Notes under the pieces: generated by a model | Seen by the model: the letters and a program-made list of their open reading frames with translations, nothing else | Told to the model about the DNA's origin: nothing | Database searches by the model: none | Shown: positions 8,907 to 15,862 of the stretch, one piece after another | Layout of the letters: every line of letters begins with the position of its first letter | Numbering within the stretch: position 1 is the stretch's first letter | DNA from: Actinomadura hibisca NBRC 15177 | GTDB lineage: Bacteria > Actinomycetota > Actinomycetes > Streptosporangiales > Streptosporangiaceae | Reading direction: 5' to 3' | DNA length: 64,000 nucleotides | Assembly (NCBI RefSeq): GCF_001552635.1 | Contig: NZ_BCRO01000054.1 | Span: forward strand, 1 to 64,000 | Translations under genes and position numbers: made by a program

Positions 8907-9308
8907 ATGTCCGACTCGTATCCATCCGCGCTGCTTCGGCACCGCAAGCTCGCCCTTCGCCAGGCTCTGCTGATCGCAGGGGTCGCCTGCGCCTTGCACG
9001 CGGTGTCTCTGTCCATCGAGCTGCCGTCGGGATCCGGCGCTGCGCGCCTCATCGCGATCACCGTTTCGGCGGTCAACGCGGCGTTCTTCCTGTGGGCGGC
9101 CTGGTACGACCGTCACGGTCGGCCCCACGTCTGGTTCTCCAAGCTCGCGCGGGCCGCGTTCTTCCTGCTGCCGATCGTCACCATGATCGCCGGAGGCGTC
9201 GCCACCCAACGCACCGGCGGCCACGTAATCAGTGACGTGGTGTTCTTCCTGGTCCTCCTGGTGGGCGCCGTCATCGCTCTCACCGCAAAGCGGCAGCCCG
9301 GCAAGTGA
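8907..9308 (+). CDS. Small four-TM membrane protein (133 aa)
   Basis: ATG with GGAGG five bases upstream. Four hydrophobic segments near residues 20-38, 47-66, 80-98 and 108-128, short polar ends. Similar size and topology to the protein at 11334. No family recognised. Preceded by leader C. Confidence 0.6.
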   Translation: MSDSYPSALLRHRKLALRQALLIAGVACALHAVSLSIELPSGSGAARLIAITVSAVNAAFFLWAAWYDRHGRPHVWFSKLARAAFFLLPIVTMIAGGVATQRTGGHVISDVVFFLVLLVGAVIALTAKRQPGK

Positions 9309-9382
9309 TCCAGGGGAGCCGCAGCGTCAGCTGCAGCTCCCCTTCTCCCGCCGCCTTCTCTTCCACCAGGAGACACCGCGTC

Positions 9383-9716
9383 ATGCCCCTGTTCGCTGTC
9401 GTTGCCGTCGCGGACTCAGATCCGGTGATCAGCCGGTGGGCTTCGTCATCGAGGCCGAGCACTACCACCGGATGCCTGAGACCGGAACGACACTGACCGA
9501 GACCACCAGGACCCCGCACGTCCACACCCACCAGGTCGTCGACCACCTGATCGAAGTCATGGGGGAGCGCGGCGACCGGTTCTCCGGCATGGAGACTGGG
9601 AGCTGGAGACCTGCCGTGCCTGGCTGACCGACGCCCTCGACCGATCCGGCGAGATCGGCGATCTGCACATCGGCGGCCGGGAGGGGGTCAACTTCTCCGT
9701 TTGGACGAAGCTTTGA
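9383..9716 (+). pseudogene. Accessory gene with two frameshifts
   Basis: Starts MPLFAVVAVADSDP, then the coding signal jumps frame to GFVIEAEHYHRMPETGTTL and HTHQVVDHLIEVMGERGD, then again near 9596 to DWELETCRAWLTDALDRSG and a stop at 9714-9716. The three pieces join into one plausible protein of about 110 aa. Either decay or base-call errors. Function unknown. Confidence 0.5.
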
Positions 9717-9747
9717 TCTTCCGCCGTTCCCACCACGCCTAACGCCC

Positions 9748-9782
9748 GAGGCGTCCGCTGAGTCCTTCAGTGGACGCCTCTT
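9748..9782 (+). terminator. Hairpin terminator
   Basis: GAGGCGTCC (9748) pairs with GGACGCCTC (9772), extended inward by CTGA/TCAG, then TT. Lies 31 bases after the 9383 pseudogene and just before the 9800 gene. Confidence 0.6.
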
Positions 9783-9799
9783 GCTGATCGGAGCCCCGA

Positions 9800-10090
9800 A
9801 TGATCGACTGCGATCACTGCCGAACCATGGCCGAACTCGGTCTCCCCGGCCACGACGTCCAGATGGCGTTGCGGATCCGCGGTGAGGCCATCGAGTGCGA
9901 CCCCGAGCGCTACGACGAGGTCCACCAGGTCCTGTCCGCCGCCTACGCCGCGCTGACCGACCATGAGGATCTCAACGGCACCTACTGGTCCCAGGTCTAC
10001 TGGGTCCGCCGCACTCACATGCACTGGCATCGCGACCACGGCACCGAATGCCGTCTCGGCCGGCTGCTGCGCGAACAGAATGCCGCGTGA
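9800..10090 (+). CDS. Small Cys/His protein (96 aa)
   Basis: ATG after CGGAG. N-terminus MIDCDHCRTMAELG has a CxxC; the C-terminus is His/Arg-rich (RRTHMHWHRDHGTECRLG). May bind metal. Its stop overlaps the next ATG (TGATG), so it is coupled to the 10090 gene. Unknown family. Confidence 0.55.
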   Translation: MIDCDHCRTMAELGLPGHDVQMALRIRGEAIECDPERYDEVHQVLSAAYAALTDHEDLNGTYWSQVYWVRRTHMHWHRDHGTECRLGRLLREQNAA

Positions 10091-10365
10091 TGAGCGTCTG
10101 GGACTACGCGGTCAAGCCCGGCGAACTGGTGTTCATCGACTGCTTTTCAGGGCTCGTGCCCGGCCAAGCCATCGGCCGGGTCCGGGAGGGAACGTTCGAG
10201 CAGATCGCGGTCAAGGTCACCGCGACCACCCGCGCCTACCGCAAGGGCGAGGTCACTTGGGCGGGCAAGAACTGGGTCGTCCACCGCAGCGCCGTGTCCG
10301 TCCGCAACGGCCACTACCGGATCCGCAACCACCACTACGACTGGTCCGCGCTACCCGTCCTTTGA
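10090..10365 (+). CDS. Small beta-rich protein (91 aa), coupled
   Basis: ATG shares its A with the preceding TGA. MSVWDYAVKPGELVFID and VKVTATTRAYRKGEVTWAGK suggest a small beta-barrel. Unknown function. Confidence 0.55.
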   Translation: MSVWDYAVKPGELVFIDCFSGLVPGQAIGRVREGTFEQIAVKVTATTRAYRKGEVTWAGKNWVVHRSAVSVRNGHYRIRNHHYDWSALPVL

Positions 10366-10377
10366 CTCTGGAACGTG

Positions 10378-10613
10378 GATCTGTGGCGGTCGGGATGCCG
10401 GTGCCTCCCGCGCGTGGTCTTGGGCTCGCAGCCTGGCGGGCACGGCCGTCCGCGCAACCGGGCTCTCGCTCCGCTCGCCTGGCCAGCGCCACAGATCTTT
10501 CCTCCTGCGTCGGAAACATCTTGGCACCGACCGGGACACCCGGTGTGCACTCCCTGCCGCAACGCCCGCCCACGGCCTCGCCCTCAAGCCCACGCCGAAC
10601 CGGGAGGCCACCC
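10378..10613 (+). promoter_or_regulatory. Structured leader D with AAGATC-type hairpin
   Basis: 236-base leader. The hairpin at 10487-10528 joins a GATCTTTCC arm to GGAAACATCTTGGC. The same 5' arm can instead pair upstream: CGCCACAGATC (10487-10497) is an exact complement of GATCTGTGGCG (10378-10388), so two mutually exclusive folds exist. GGCTCTCGCTCCGCTCGCC lies at 10461. A further long-range pairing is GTGGTCTTG-GGC (10414) with GCCCTCAAGCCCAC (10580), near the GGGAGG ribosome site. Confidence 0.5.
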
Positions 10614-11198
10614 ATGTACACCAGCGACTCCGCGCAGATCCCCGTCCATGTCTTCCACAACCTGACCTACCCGTCCTCCCGCCCCTACTTCAGCGGGTAT
10701 CTGTCCGGCGACCCCGCCGTCCACGTGTTCACCACCACCGCGCCCCGGGGCAGCGACCACTTGGAGGTGTGCAAGGACATGTACCGGCTACTCAACGTGG
10801 GCGACGACCCGGAGTTCGGCACGCCCGACCCGCGCGCCATCCACTACCGGGACCAGGGACACCGGAGCCTGTCGTTGTCCGATCTGGTGTGCGTGGACGG
10901 CTCCTGGTACTCCTGCGAGTCGTCTGGGTTCAGCAAGGCCGAGCCGCCGCGCGTCATCGAGGAACCCGCAGATGAGCCGGAGCCGGTCGCCGCGCCCGTC
11001 TTCCGTTCGGGCCGGCTGGCAGCCTTTCCGTTGACCGAGCCGATGCTCGGGCGCAAGACCTTTGGCGGTGACGGCCCGATCCGGATCCGCGCGAAGGGCC
11101 GGAGAATGCTGTCGCTGCGGCGGCGCGCGATCCGGCTGAGCAAGCGACGTGAACGCTCCGAGTGGAAGAGCGAGCCGCACGATCTGGACCTTTGGTAG
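10614..11198 (+). CDS. Hypothetical protein (194 aa)
   Basis: ATG after GGGAGG. N-terminal half globular (VHVFHNLTYPSSRPYFSGYL, HLEVCKDMYRLLNVGDD, SLSDLVCVDGSWYSCESSG), then an acidic Pro/Glu linker and a strongly basic C-terminal tail (about residues 155-185). The layout fits a small nucleic-acid-associated protein, but no family is recognised. Followed by a perfect terminator. Confidence 0.6.
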   Translation: MYTSDSAQIPVHVFHNLTYPSSRPYFSGYLSGDPAVHVFTTTAPRGSDHLEVCKDMYRLLNVGDDPEFGTPDPRAIHYRDQGHRSLSLSDLVCVDGSWYSCESSGFSKAEPPRVIEEPADEPEPVAAPVFRSGRLAAFPLTEPMLGRKTFGGDGPIRIRAKGRRMLSLRRRAIRLSKRRERSEWKSEPHDLDLW

Positions 11199-11212
11199 CG
11201 CCAGAAACCGCG

Positions 11213-11244
11213 CCCGGCCTCGCCGACATCTGGCGAGGCCGGGG
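11213..11244 (+). terminator. Perfect 12-bp hairpin terminator
   Basis: CCCGGCCTCGCC pairs with GGCGAGGCCGGG around a 7-base loop, followed by TTCCTT, 15 bases after the previous stop. Confidence 0.7.
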
Positions 11245-11333
11245 TTCCTTCTGCGGCAGGAACCGCGCCTCGACCTGTGTTAAGGGCCCGATGACCCTCT
11301 ACGATCCCGTTACCGTCCCCAGGAGGAATCTCG

Positions 11334-11753
11334 TTGCCCGAGCCGATCCTTCCGCCATCCTCCCGCTCTCGTAAGAGGCTCCCCGCCCCGCTGGTCGTGG
11401 TCTGCGCGACGCTCGGCGTCTTGTGGACTGGGTTGTCGATCGCGCTGCTCGTCGCCGGGACGGGGTACTCCGGCGCGCTGCACGTCGCCAACGTGACGAC
11501 CAACCTCACCGGCGGGCTGCTGCTGTGCGCGACGGCGTGGCTCGGAACCCGGCCGCGGCCGGCCGCCGCGCTGTCCGGTCGTGCCCTGGCCGCCGCCATC
11601 ACGATCTGCTCCATCCCCGCCGCCGCCATCGTCGAGGGCATCCTGGGCCGCCGCGCGGAGGTGACCACCTCGGCGCCGTTCGACGTCCTGGTTTCGGTCG
11701 CCGCCGGGGTGGCCGCCGCTGCCGTCGTCCGGTCCCGGCCGGCCGACAGCTGA
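11334..11753 (+). CDS. Small four-TM membrane protein (139 aa)
   Basis: TTG start, decided by AGGAGG six bases upstream. Four hydrophobic segments (about residues 19-42, 48-70, 82-104, 117-134). Same architecture as the 8907 protein, so possibly a diverged paralogue. Unknown function. Confidence 0.6.
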   Translation: MPEPILPPSSRSRKRLPAPLVVVCATLGVLWTGLSIALLVAGTGYSGALHVANVTTNLTGGLLLCATAWLGTRPRPAAALSGRALAAAITICSIPAAAIVEGILGRRAEVTTSAPFDVLVSVAAGVAAAAVVRSRPADS

Positions 11754-11840
11754 CCAGGCCCTGGCCACCGCCCGCCCGTCGGGACGGTGGCCGTCGCGCG
11801 GCCGGGCCCGGCCGCGCGCCGTAACAGGGGTACCGGGGCC

Positions 11841-11879
11841 AAGGCCCGCCCGGACAGGAAGATGGTCCGGGCGGGCCTT
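11841..11879 (+). terminator. Perfect 15-bp hairpin terminator
   Basis: AAGGCCCGCCCGGAC pairs with GTCCGGGCGGGCCTT across a 9-base loop. Separates the 11334 gene from the 55-aa ORF at 11916. Confidence 0.75.
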
Positions 11880-11915
11880 CGCCGAATCGTCCGCCCCGCT
11901 CGCTACGGTGAAACC

Positions 11916-12083
11916 ATGGACGCAGCCCTCCCCCGCCCCCTCGCTGTCCCGGCCGTGAGCCGAGCCGTCACCGGCGAGCCCGAGCTGGCCGTGGGCTCGC
12001 CGTGCGCTGGGGTGATCCGGAACGTGGAGCGCTCCGACGGCAGCGGGCTGGCGATCATCCAGCCGTGCAGCTGCGCGGTCTGA
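11916..12083 (+). CDS. Small ORF (55 aa) with Cys-rich end
   Basis: Starts MDAALPRPLAVPAVSRAV and ends IIQPCSCAV, with an inner Cys (SPCAG). It stands alone between terminators, with a possible promoter-like GCTACGGTGAAACC before it. Could be a small secreted or metal-binding peptide; function unknown and coding status moderate. Confidence 0.35.
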   Translation: MDAALPRPLAVPAVSRAVTGEPELAVGSPCAGVIRNVERSDGSGLAIIQPCSCAV

Positions 12084-12799
12084 GCCCGGTTTCCCCGCGC
12101 GCCGCGCGTTTCTGCCGCTACCGGGGCCTACCGCCGCCGGTGTCTGGGCGCAGGGTCTGGTGATCCTGGTGAAGTGCCCGGCTCCGAACGGTCGCGGGCG
12201 TGCGGTGCGGCCGTCCGTCCCCCCGTGCTGAGCCGAGCACTCACCGGGACATCCTCAACAGTAGCGATCTGGCCGGGAACCGGGGACTGAATCGTAAGGT
12301 CCTCGAAGCGGGAGGCCCGTTGCGATGAACAGTCGCGGCGGGGTCCACTGCTACGGGTCGGGCAGGCGGTCGCCGCACGGCGAGGGGGCGGGAAGGTCTT
12401 GCCAGCCCGCACGCCGGCAGACGTCAGGGCGCCTGCCGCCCGTCTGGGTCGTCTATCCGCTGATGCGTTGTTGACGGACTCCCGTTCCGTGATCGGCTGC
12501 GGAACGCGCCGGACGTCTGACCGTCGGGCAGGACGCCCGAGGGCTACCTTCTGGCCGTCTCGATTCTCCGGGGCCCTGCGTGCCGATGGGCAGCAGGGCG
12601 TTCCTCACATCGGCGGCTGAGGTCTGCGACGTCCCGGCGGCCGCTGCCGGTCTGCGGTTTGCCAGGACCGCTGTCGAGGCGGGCGTTGCGCGCGGCTGCC
12701 GGTCGGTGGCCGTGGTGTTGGACTGGCATGGCGTCGGGCGCAGCAAGGGTTCTCCCTGCTTTCGATGTTTCGGCGTCTAGGTCCGCCTGTGCTGGTGGA
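12084..12799. other. No supported gene
   Basis: Open frames exist on both strands but none has convincing protein character. A 50-codon ORF from ATG about 12325 (behind GGGAGG) is the best candidate and is not convincing. Probably decayed or regulatory DNA. Confidence 0.4.
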
Positions 12800-12802
12800 T
12801 CT

Positions 12803-13047
12803 GTCGCACCCTGACCCGGCCCTGCAGTCTCGCCGCACTGGCCGACCCGTCAACCGGGCTTTCGCAAGCTCAACCCCGACCTTTCAAGATCTTTCTCCTT
12901 CGTCGAAACATCTTGACGGCCGGGGCCGCCCGGTGTGACGACCCGGCAGGCGTGCGACGTGGACGCCTGCGTGCCGGGACGGGGCAGACAGCCCCAGGCC
13001 GCCAGCACGGCGGCCCAATCCACCCGGCGAACCATCGGAGGTTCCCC
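12803..13047 (+). promoter_or_regulatory. Structured leader E with AAGATC-type hairpin
   Basis: Hairpin 12884-12916: TCAAGATCTTTC pairs with GAAACATCTTGA with a single C-C mismatch. An outer helix, GTCGCACC (12803) with GGTGTGAC (12932, one G-T pair), could enclose it, as could the block CAACCGGGCTTTCGCAAGC at 12851. Ends in GGAGG before the ATG at 13048. Confidence 0.5.
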
Positions 13048-13443
13048 ATGCTGCACACCGACTTCATGACCGAGGTCATCGGCCACATCGACCGCGACAT
13101 CCGCAAGCTCGAACTCCGCGACGGCATCGGCGCCTCCTTCACCGTCAAGACCAACCGCGACTACGTCGACGAGTACGGCATCCCCCACTCCAAGAACATG
13201 TGGATCCCCTGCGTCACCTTCGACACCGCATGGGCCGACTACATCCTCTCGACCTTCCACAAGGGCAGCTTCGTCCAGGTCATCTGCCGGGAGGTCAGCG
13301 TCAACGCACCCCGCCAGGCCAAGAACGGCAAGTACTACAACTCCTTCGACTTCGTCATCGACGAGATCTTCAACGCCCGCGAGCTCAACCAGGAGGCCAT
13401 CGACGAATCCGCCGAGGTCCTCGCCGGCGTCACCGCCTCCTAG
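13048..13443 (+). CDS. SSB-like single-stranded DNA-binding protein (131 aa)
   Basis: ATG after CGGAGG. The order of segments matches the single OB-fold of bacterial SSB: N-terminal strand (MTEVIGHIDRDIRKLELRDG), SFTVKTNRDY, then a W-containing strand (MWIPCVTFD), a helix (WADYILSTFHKGSFVQVI) and a terminal strand (FDFVIDEIF). It lacks the usual acidic DDDIPF tip, so it probably does not recruit host SSB partners. On a conjugative element it would coat transferred single strands. Family call is by pattern, moderately sure. Confidence 0.55.
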   Translation: MLHTDFMTEVIGHIDRDIRKLELRDGIGASFTVKTNRDYVDEYGIPHSKNMWIPCVTFDTAWADYILSTFHKGSFVQVICREVSVNAPRQAKNGKYYNSFDFVIDEIFNARELNQEAIDESAEVLAGVTAS

Positions 13444-13451
13444 CCCCGCCC

Positions 13452-13479
13452 GCCGGGGCGGCCCACCGGCCGCCCCGGC
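13452..13479 (+). terminator. Perfect 12-bp hairpin terminator
   Basis: GCCGGGGCGGCC pairs with GGCCGCCCCGGC around CACC, then ACGTTTGTT. Nine bases after the SSB-like stop. Confidence 0.75.
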
Positions 13480-13559
13480 ACGTTTGTTCCCAACCGCCCC
13501 GGCCCGCGACGGGCCGGGGCGCCGCCGTCCCCAACGGTCTCCGTCTGCGAAGGGTCGCC

Positions 13560-14261
13560 ATGTATGCCGTTCACGCCTCCACTCCCGAAGAAGCTGTCGC
13601 CCTGGCGCCGTATCTGCTGGGCTACCAGCAGCATGGCGCGCTCGGCACCGGCAGCGGCCCGAAGGCCGCCGTCGCTGCTGTGGCCAGCTCATGCCGGGGC
13701 GTCGACTCCCGCCTGGAGCGCCCCGCCGGGATGGTCAGGCACGTCGTGGGCGAGGACCTCATGTGGATGATCGCCGAGACCGAGCGAGCCCAAGCCGAGC
13801 TCATCACCGCGGGATGGCGTCGCTGGCGCAGGCGCAGTCAGCGGTCAGGGCTGGCGTTGGAGCTCATCGCCTCATCACGCAGGCTCACCGACCGAGAAGC
13901 AGCGCGTCTGTCCGTCGTCCTCGCCCACCTGTGCGACCGCGGCGAGGCGCTCGCCCTCCTGCCCGAGACCGAGACCGATCACCGGTTGGAGCTGTGGGCT
14001 GATCTCACCCGGCGCGCCATCGGCCGCTACGCCGCAGGCCCGGCGGTGCTCCTCGCCATGACCGCCCTGCTGCACGGGGACCGCAGCACCGCCGCCACCG
14101 CCCTGGAGCGGTGCCAGGACACCGGCCACCGCCACACCCTCATCCCGGTGTGGGGAGAACTCCTCCCGATCGCGTGGAGACTCCTCAACCAACGCGCCGA
14201 TCCCGAGGACGTCCGCCGTGTGCTCTTTGAAGACCACGGCGGTCAAGACGGCGAGCGGTAA
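13560..14261 (+). CDS. DUF4192-like protein (233 aa)
   Basis: ATG after AAGGG. N-terminus STPEEAVALAPYLLGYQQHG matches the start of DUF4192 (a PYLLGF-type motif), and the C-terminal part AAGPAVLLAMTALLHGDRST with ATALERC matches its closing helical segment (P-LLA-AA-GDG-A--AL-R). The middle is degenerate relative to the family. DUF4192 proteins are common in actinobacterial chromosomes and plasmids; function unknown. Confidence 0.5.
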   Translation: MYAVHASTPEEAVALAPYLLGYQQHGALGTGSGPKAAVAAVASSCRGVDSRLERPAGMVRHVVGEDLMWMIAETERAQAELITAGWRRWRRRSQRSGLALELIASSRRLTDREAARLSVVLAHLCDRGEALALLPETETDHRLELWADLTRRAIGRYAAGPAVLLAMTALLHGDRSTAATALERCQDTGHRHTLIPVWGELLPIAWRLLNQRADPEDVRRVLFEDHGGQDGER

Positions 14262-14374
14262 CCGGATCGCCCCGGCGGCGATGTCCGCCGGGGTGGTCTG
14301 GGCCATGGCCGGGCACGCATCGTCTCCCGGGGTCGGGCTCCCACCCGTTCTTCCTTCACCTTGAGCGCAGCAGA

Positions 14375-14584
14375 CCCGCCCCCACCGCGCAACCTGCCTG
14401 ACGGTCACCGGGCAAGCGCGGGCCGGCGCGGGTTCCGGGGTTCCAAGATCTTTCTCACTTCGTTCCGAAACATCTTGGAACCCCTGGCGTGGAAGTTGCG
14501 CGGTGGGGGCGGGCCCGCTGGGGCTGGGTGCAGGAAGACCGCATGGGAGCCCTCAAGCTCCCTCCTCTCGAACGGAGCCCGACC
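14375..14584 (+). promoter_or_regulatory. Structured leader F: 19-bp closing stem plus hairpin
   Basis: Best-formed member of the family. A perfect 19-bp helix joins 14375-14393 to 14495-14513 (begins CCCGCCCCCACCG, ends GTGGGGGCGGG). Inside it an 18-bp hairpin joins 14437-14454 to 14467-14484 (GGGGTTCCAAGATCTTTC with its complement), perfect but for one C-C mismatch. The ribosome site CGGAG and ATG 14585 lie about 70 bases downstream. Confidence 0.6.
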
Positions 14585-14815
14585 ATGACCCAGCCCGCAC
14601 GCATCCGTGAAAGCCTCTCCATGCCGATCCGGCTGGGGGACCTGCTGGCCCCCTACCTGGAGGCCGGTCACGATCACGAGATGGCGCGGGCACTGGTCGA
14701 TGCCGACGCCGCGCTGCTGGAGCTGCCCGAGGAGCTCGCCGCCCGCTGGGGCGACGACCTGATCGAGGCGGTCACCGCGCAGGCCGAGCCGGAGGAGCTC
14801 ACCGCCCTCTGGTGA
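14585..14815 (+). CDS. Small acidic helical protein (76 aa)
   Basis: ATG after CGGAG. Acidic, helical: MPIRLGDLLAPYLEAGHD, ARALVDADAALLELPEEL and DLIEAVTAQAEPEEL. No family. Controlled, by position, by leader F. Confidence 0.55.
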   Translation: MTQPARIRESLSMPIRLGDLLAPYLEAGHDHEMARALVDADAALLELPEELAARWGDDLIEAVTAQAEPEELTALW

Positions 14816-14866
14816 GCCGGGCGGGCGGGGGCCGGTGCCCCCGCCCGCTTCCGCGCGCTCCGCCGC

Positions 14867-15385
14867 CTACCCCACGGCCGTCGGCCAGGTGGCCGACACC
14901 TCCGCGCTCCCGCCCATCGGCTTCGCGGGCTCACTGTCTCTTCCTTCACCCGTCACCTCGCCGGTGCCGGGTCGTTCGGCGTGTTCGCCCGTGCTCGCGT
15001 CTCCCTGCCCCGTTCCAGCCGTCGTCTGCCCGGGGGCGGGCTCTATCTCCCGGTCGTTGGCCAGGGCCCGGACCGCCGCCACGCTCAGCCCGCACAGCTC
15101 CGCGATCTCGGCGTTCGTCTGCTCCAGGCCCCGCAGCGCGCGCACGCCCCTGGCCGCCTGCACCTCGTGCAGCCTCGCCTTCTCCTCCGCGTCGGCGATG
15201 ATCCTCTCCGCCTTTATCCGGGCGTCGTCGCGGACCCTCGCCGCTCCGGTCGAGCCTTCGAAGAAGTCGGCCAGTGCCGCTTCGATCTTCTCCTCACGCA
15301 GGCGCCGTTCTTGGTCCCGCGCCGCTTTCGCTTCCCTGGCGGCCCGAAGCGCCGCCGCCCTGCTTCGTGTCGTGGACTGTGCCAT
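14867..15385 (-). CDS. Coiled-coil/HTH protein, possible relaxosome accessory factor (172 aa)
   Basis: Start MAQSTTRSRAAALRA chosen at ATG 15385. Residues 10-90 form a long basic/acidic helix (EAKAARDQERRLREEKIEAA), followed by a helix-turn-helix-like segment (TNAEIAELCGLSVAAVRALAND) and a disordered Pro/Gly/Glu tail. Divergent from the relaxase across the probable oriT. The position and layout fit a relaxosome accessory or autoregulator, by analogy with accessory proteins next to MobF relaxases; this is inference. Confidence 0.55.
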   Translation of the reverse strand: MAQSTTRSRAAALRAAREAKAARDQERRLREEKIEAALADFFEGSTGAARVRDDARIKAERIIADAEEKARLHEVQAARGVRALRGLEQTNAEIAELCGLSVAAVRALANDREIEPAPGQTTAGTGQGDASTGEHAERPGTGEVTGEGRDSEPAKPMGGSAEVSATWPTAVG

Positions 15386-15862
15386 ACAACCCCATCTACT
15401 CCGTAGAGAATTCCTGTGCACTTAATTTACACTCACAAGAATGAGGGTCGTCAAGGCGCTGCCCGTCCGGGCCAGCCACACCACGCAGCGCGTCAGCGCA
15501 CGTGCGTTCTCACACGCCCTCATCCGCCCCGTCGCGCTCTGCGCGACGTCCTGCGGTCAGGCGTCCGGGACTTCCTGCTGTTCATCAGCCGTACCGGCAG
15601 GTCTGCTGTCTTCCAGCTTCAAGCCGACAAGACACCTCTTGCACTTCCGGCCGGTGCGGGACGGGTCGCCCCGCATCCGGGCCGTCGGGCTCGCAACCGG
15701 GCGTGCGTTCCAGGGACGTCACAGCGGCACCGACGAGGCCGTTCGGCGGTCGGGGGCACGCAGTTCGGAGCTCTGTTTCCGGCCGTCCGCGAGCATTTCC
15801 ACAGGCCGGTTCAGCTGCTCGGAGTGCGCTTCGGTGAGGCTGTTCAGGGCCGGGTGGTGCCC
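15386..15862. promoter_or_regulatory. Divergent intergenic region, candidate oriT
   Basis: 477 bases between the HTH protein and the relaxase. Contains an AT-rich tract (about 15395-15440, TTAATTTACACTCACAAG), unusual here, and a perfect hairpin CGTCGCGC-TCT-GCGCGACG at 15530-15548. MobF relaxases usually act on an inverted repeat beside nic in the DNA next to their gene, so oriT is expected here. The relaxase frame is open throughout, but its conserved N-terminus begins only at 15863. Confidence 0.4.

Noticed and set aside
12399..12780. Small ORFs on both strands
   Set aside because: No ribosome sites, composition like random GC-rich sequence.
15416..15862. N-terminal extension of the relaxase
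   Set aside because: Open in frame but Arg/Pro-rich with no domain character; the relaxase fold starts exactly at 15863.
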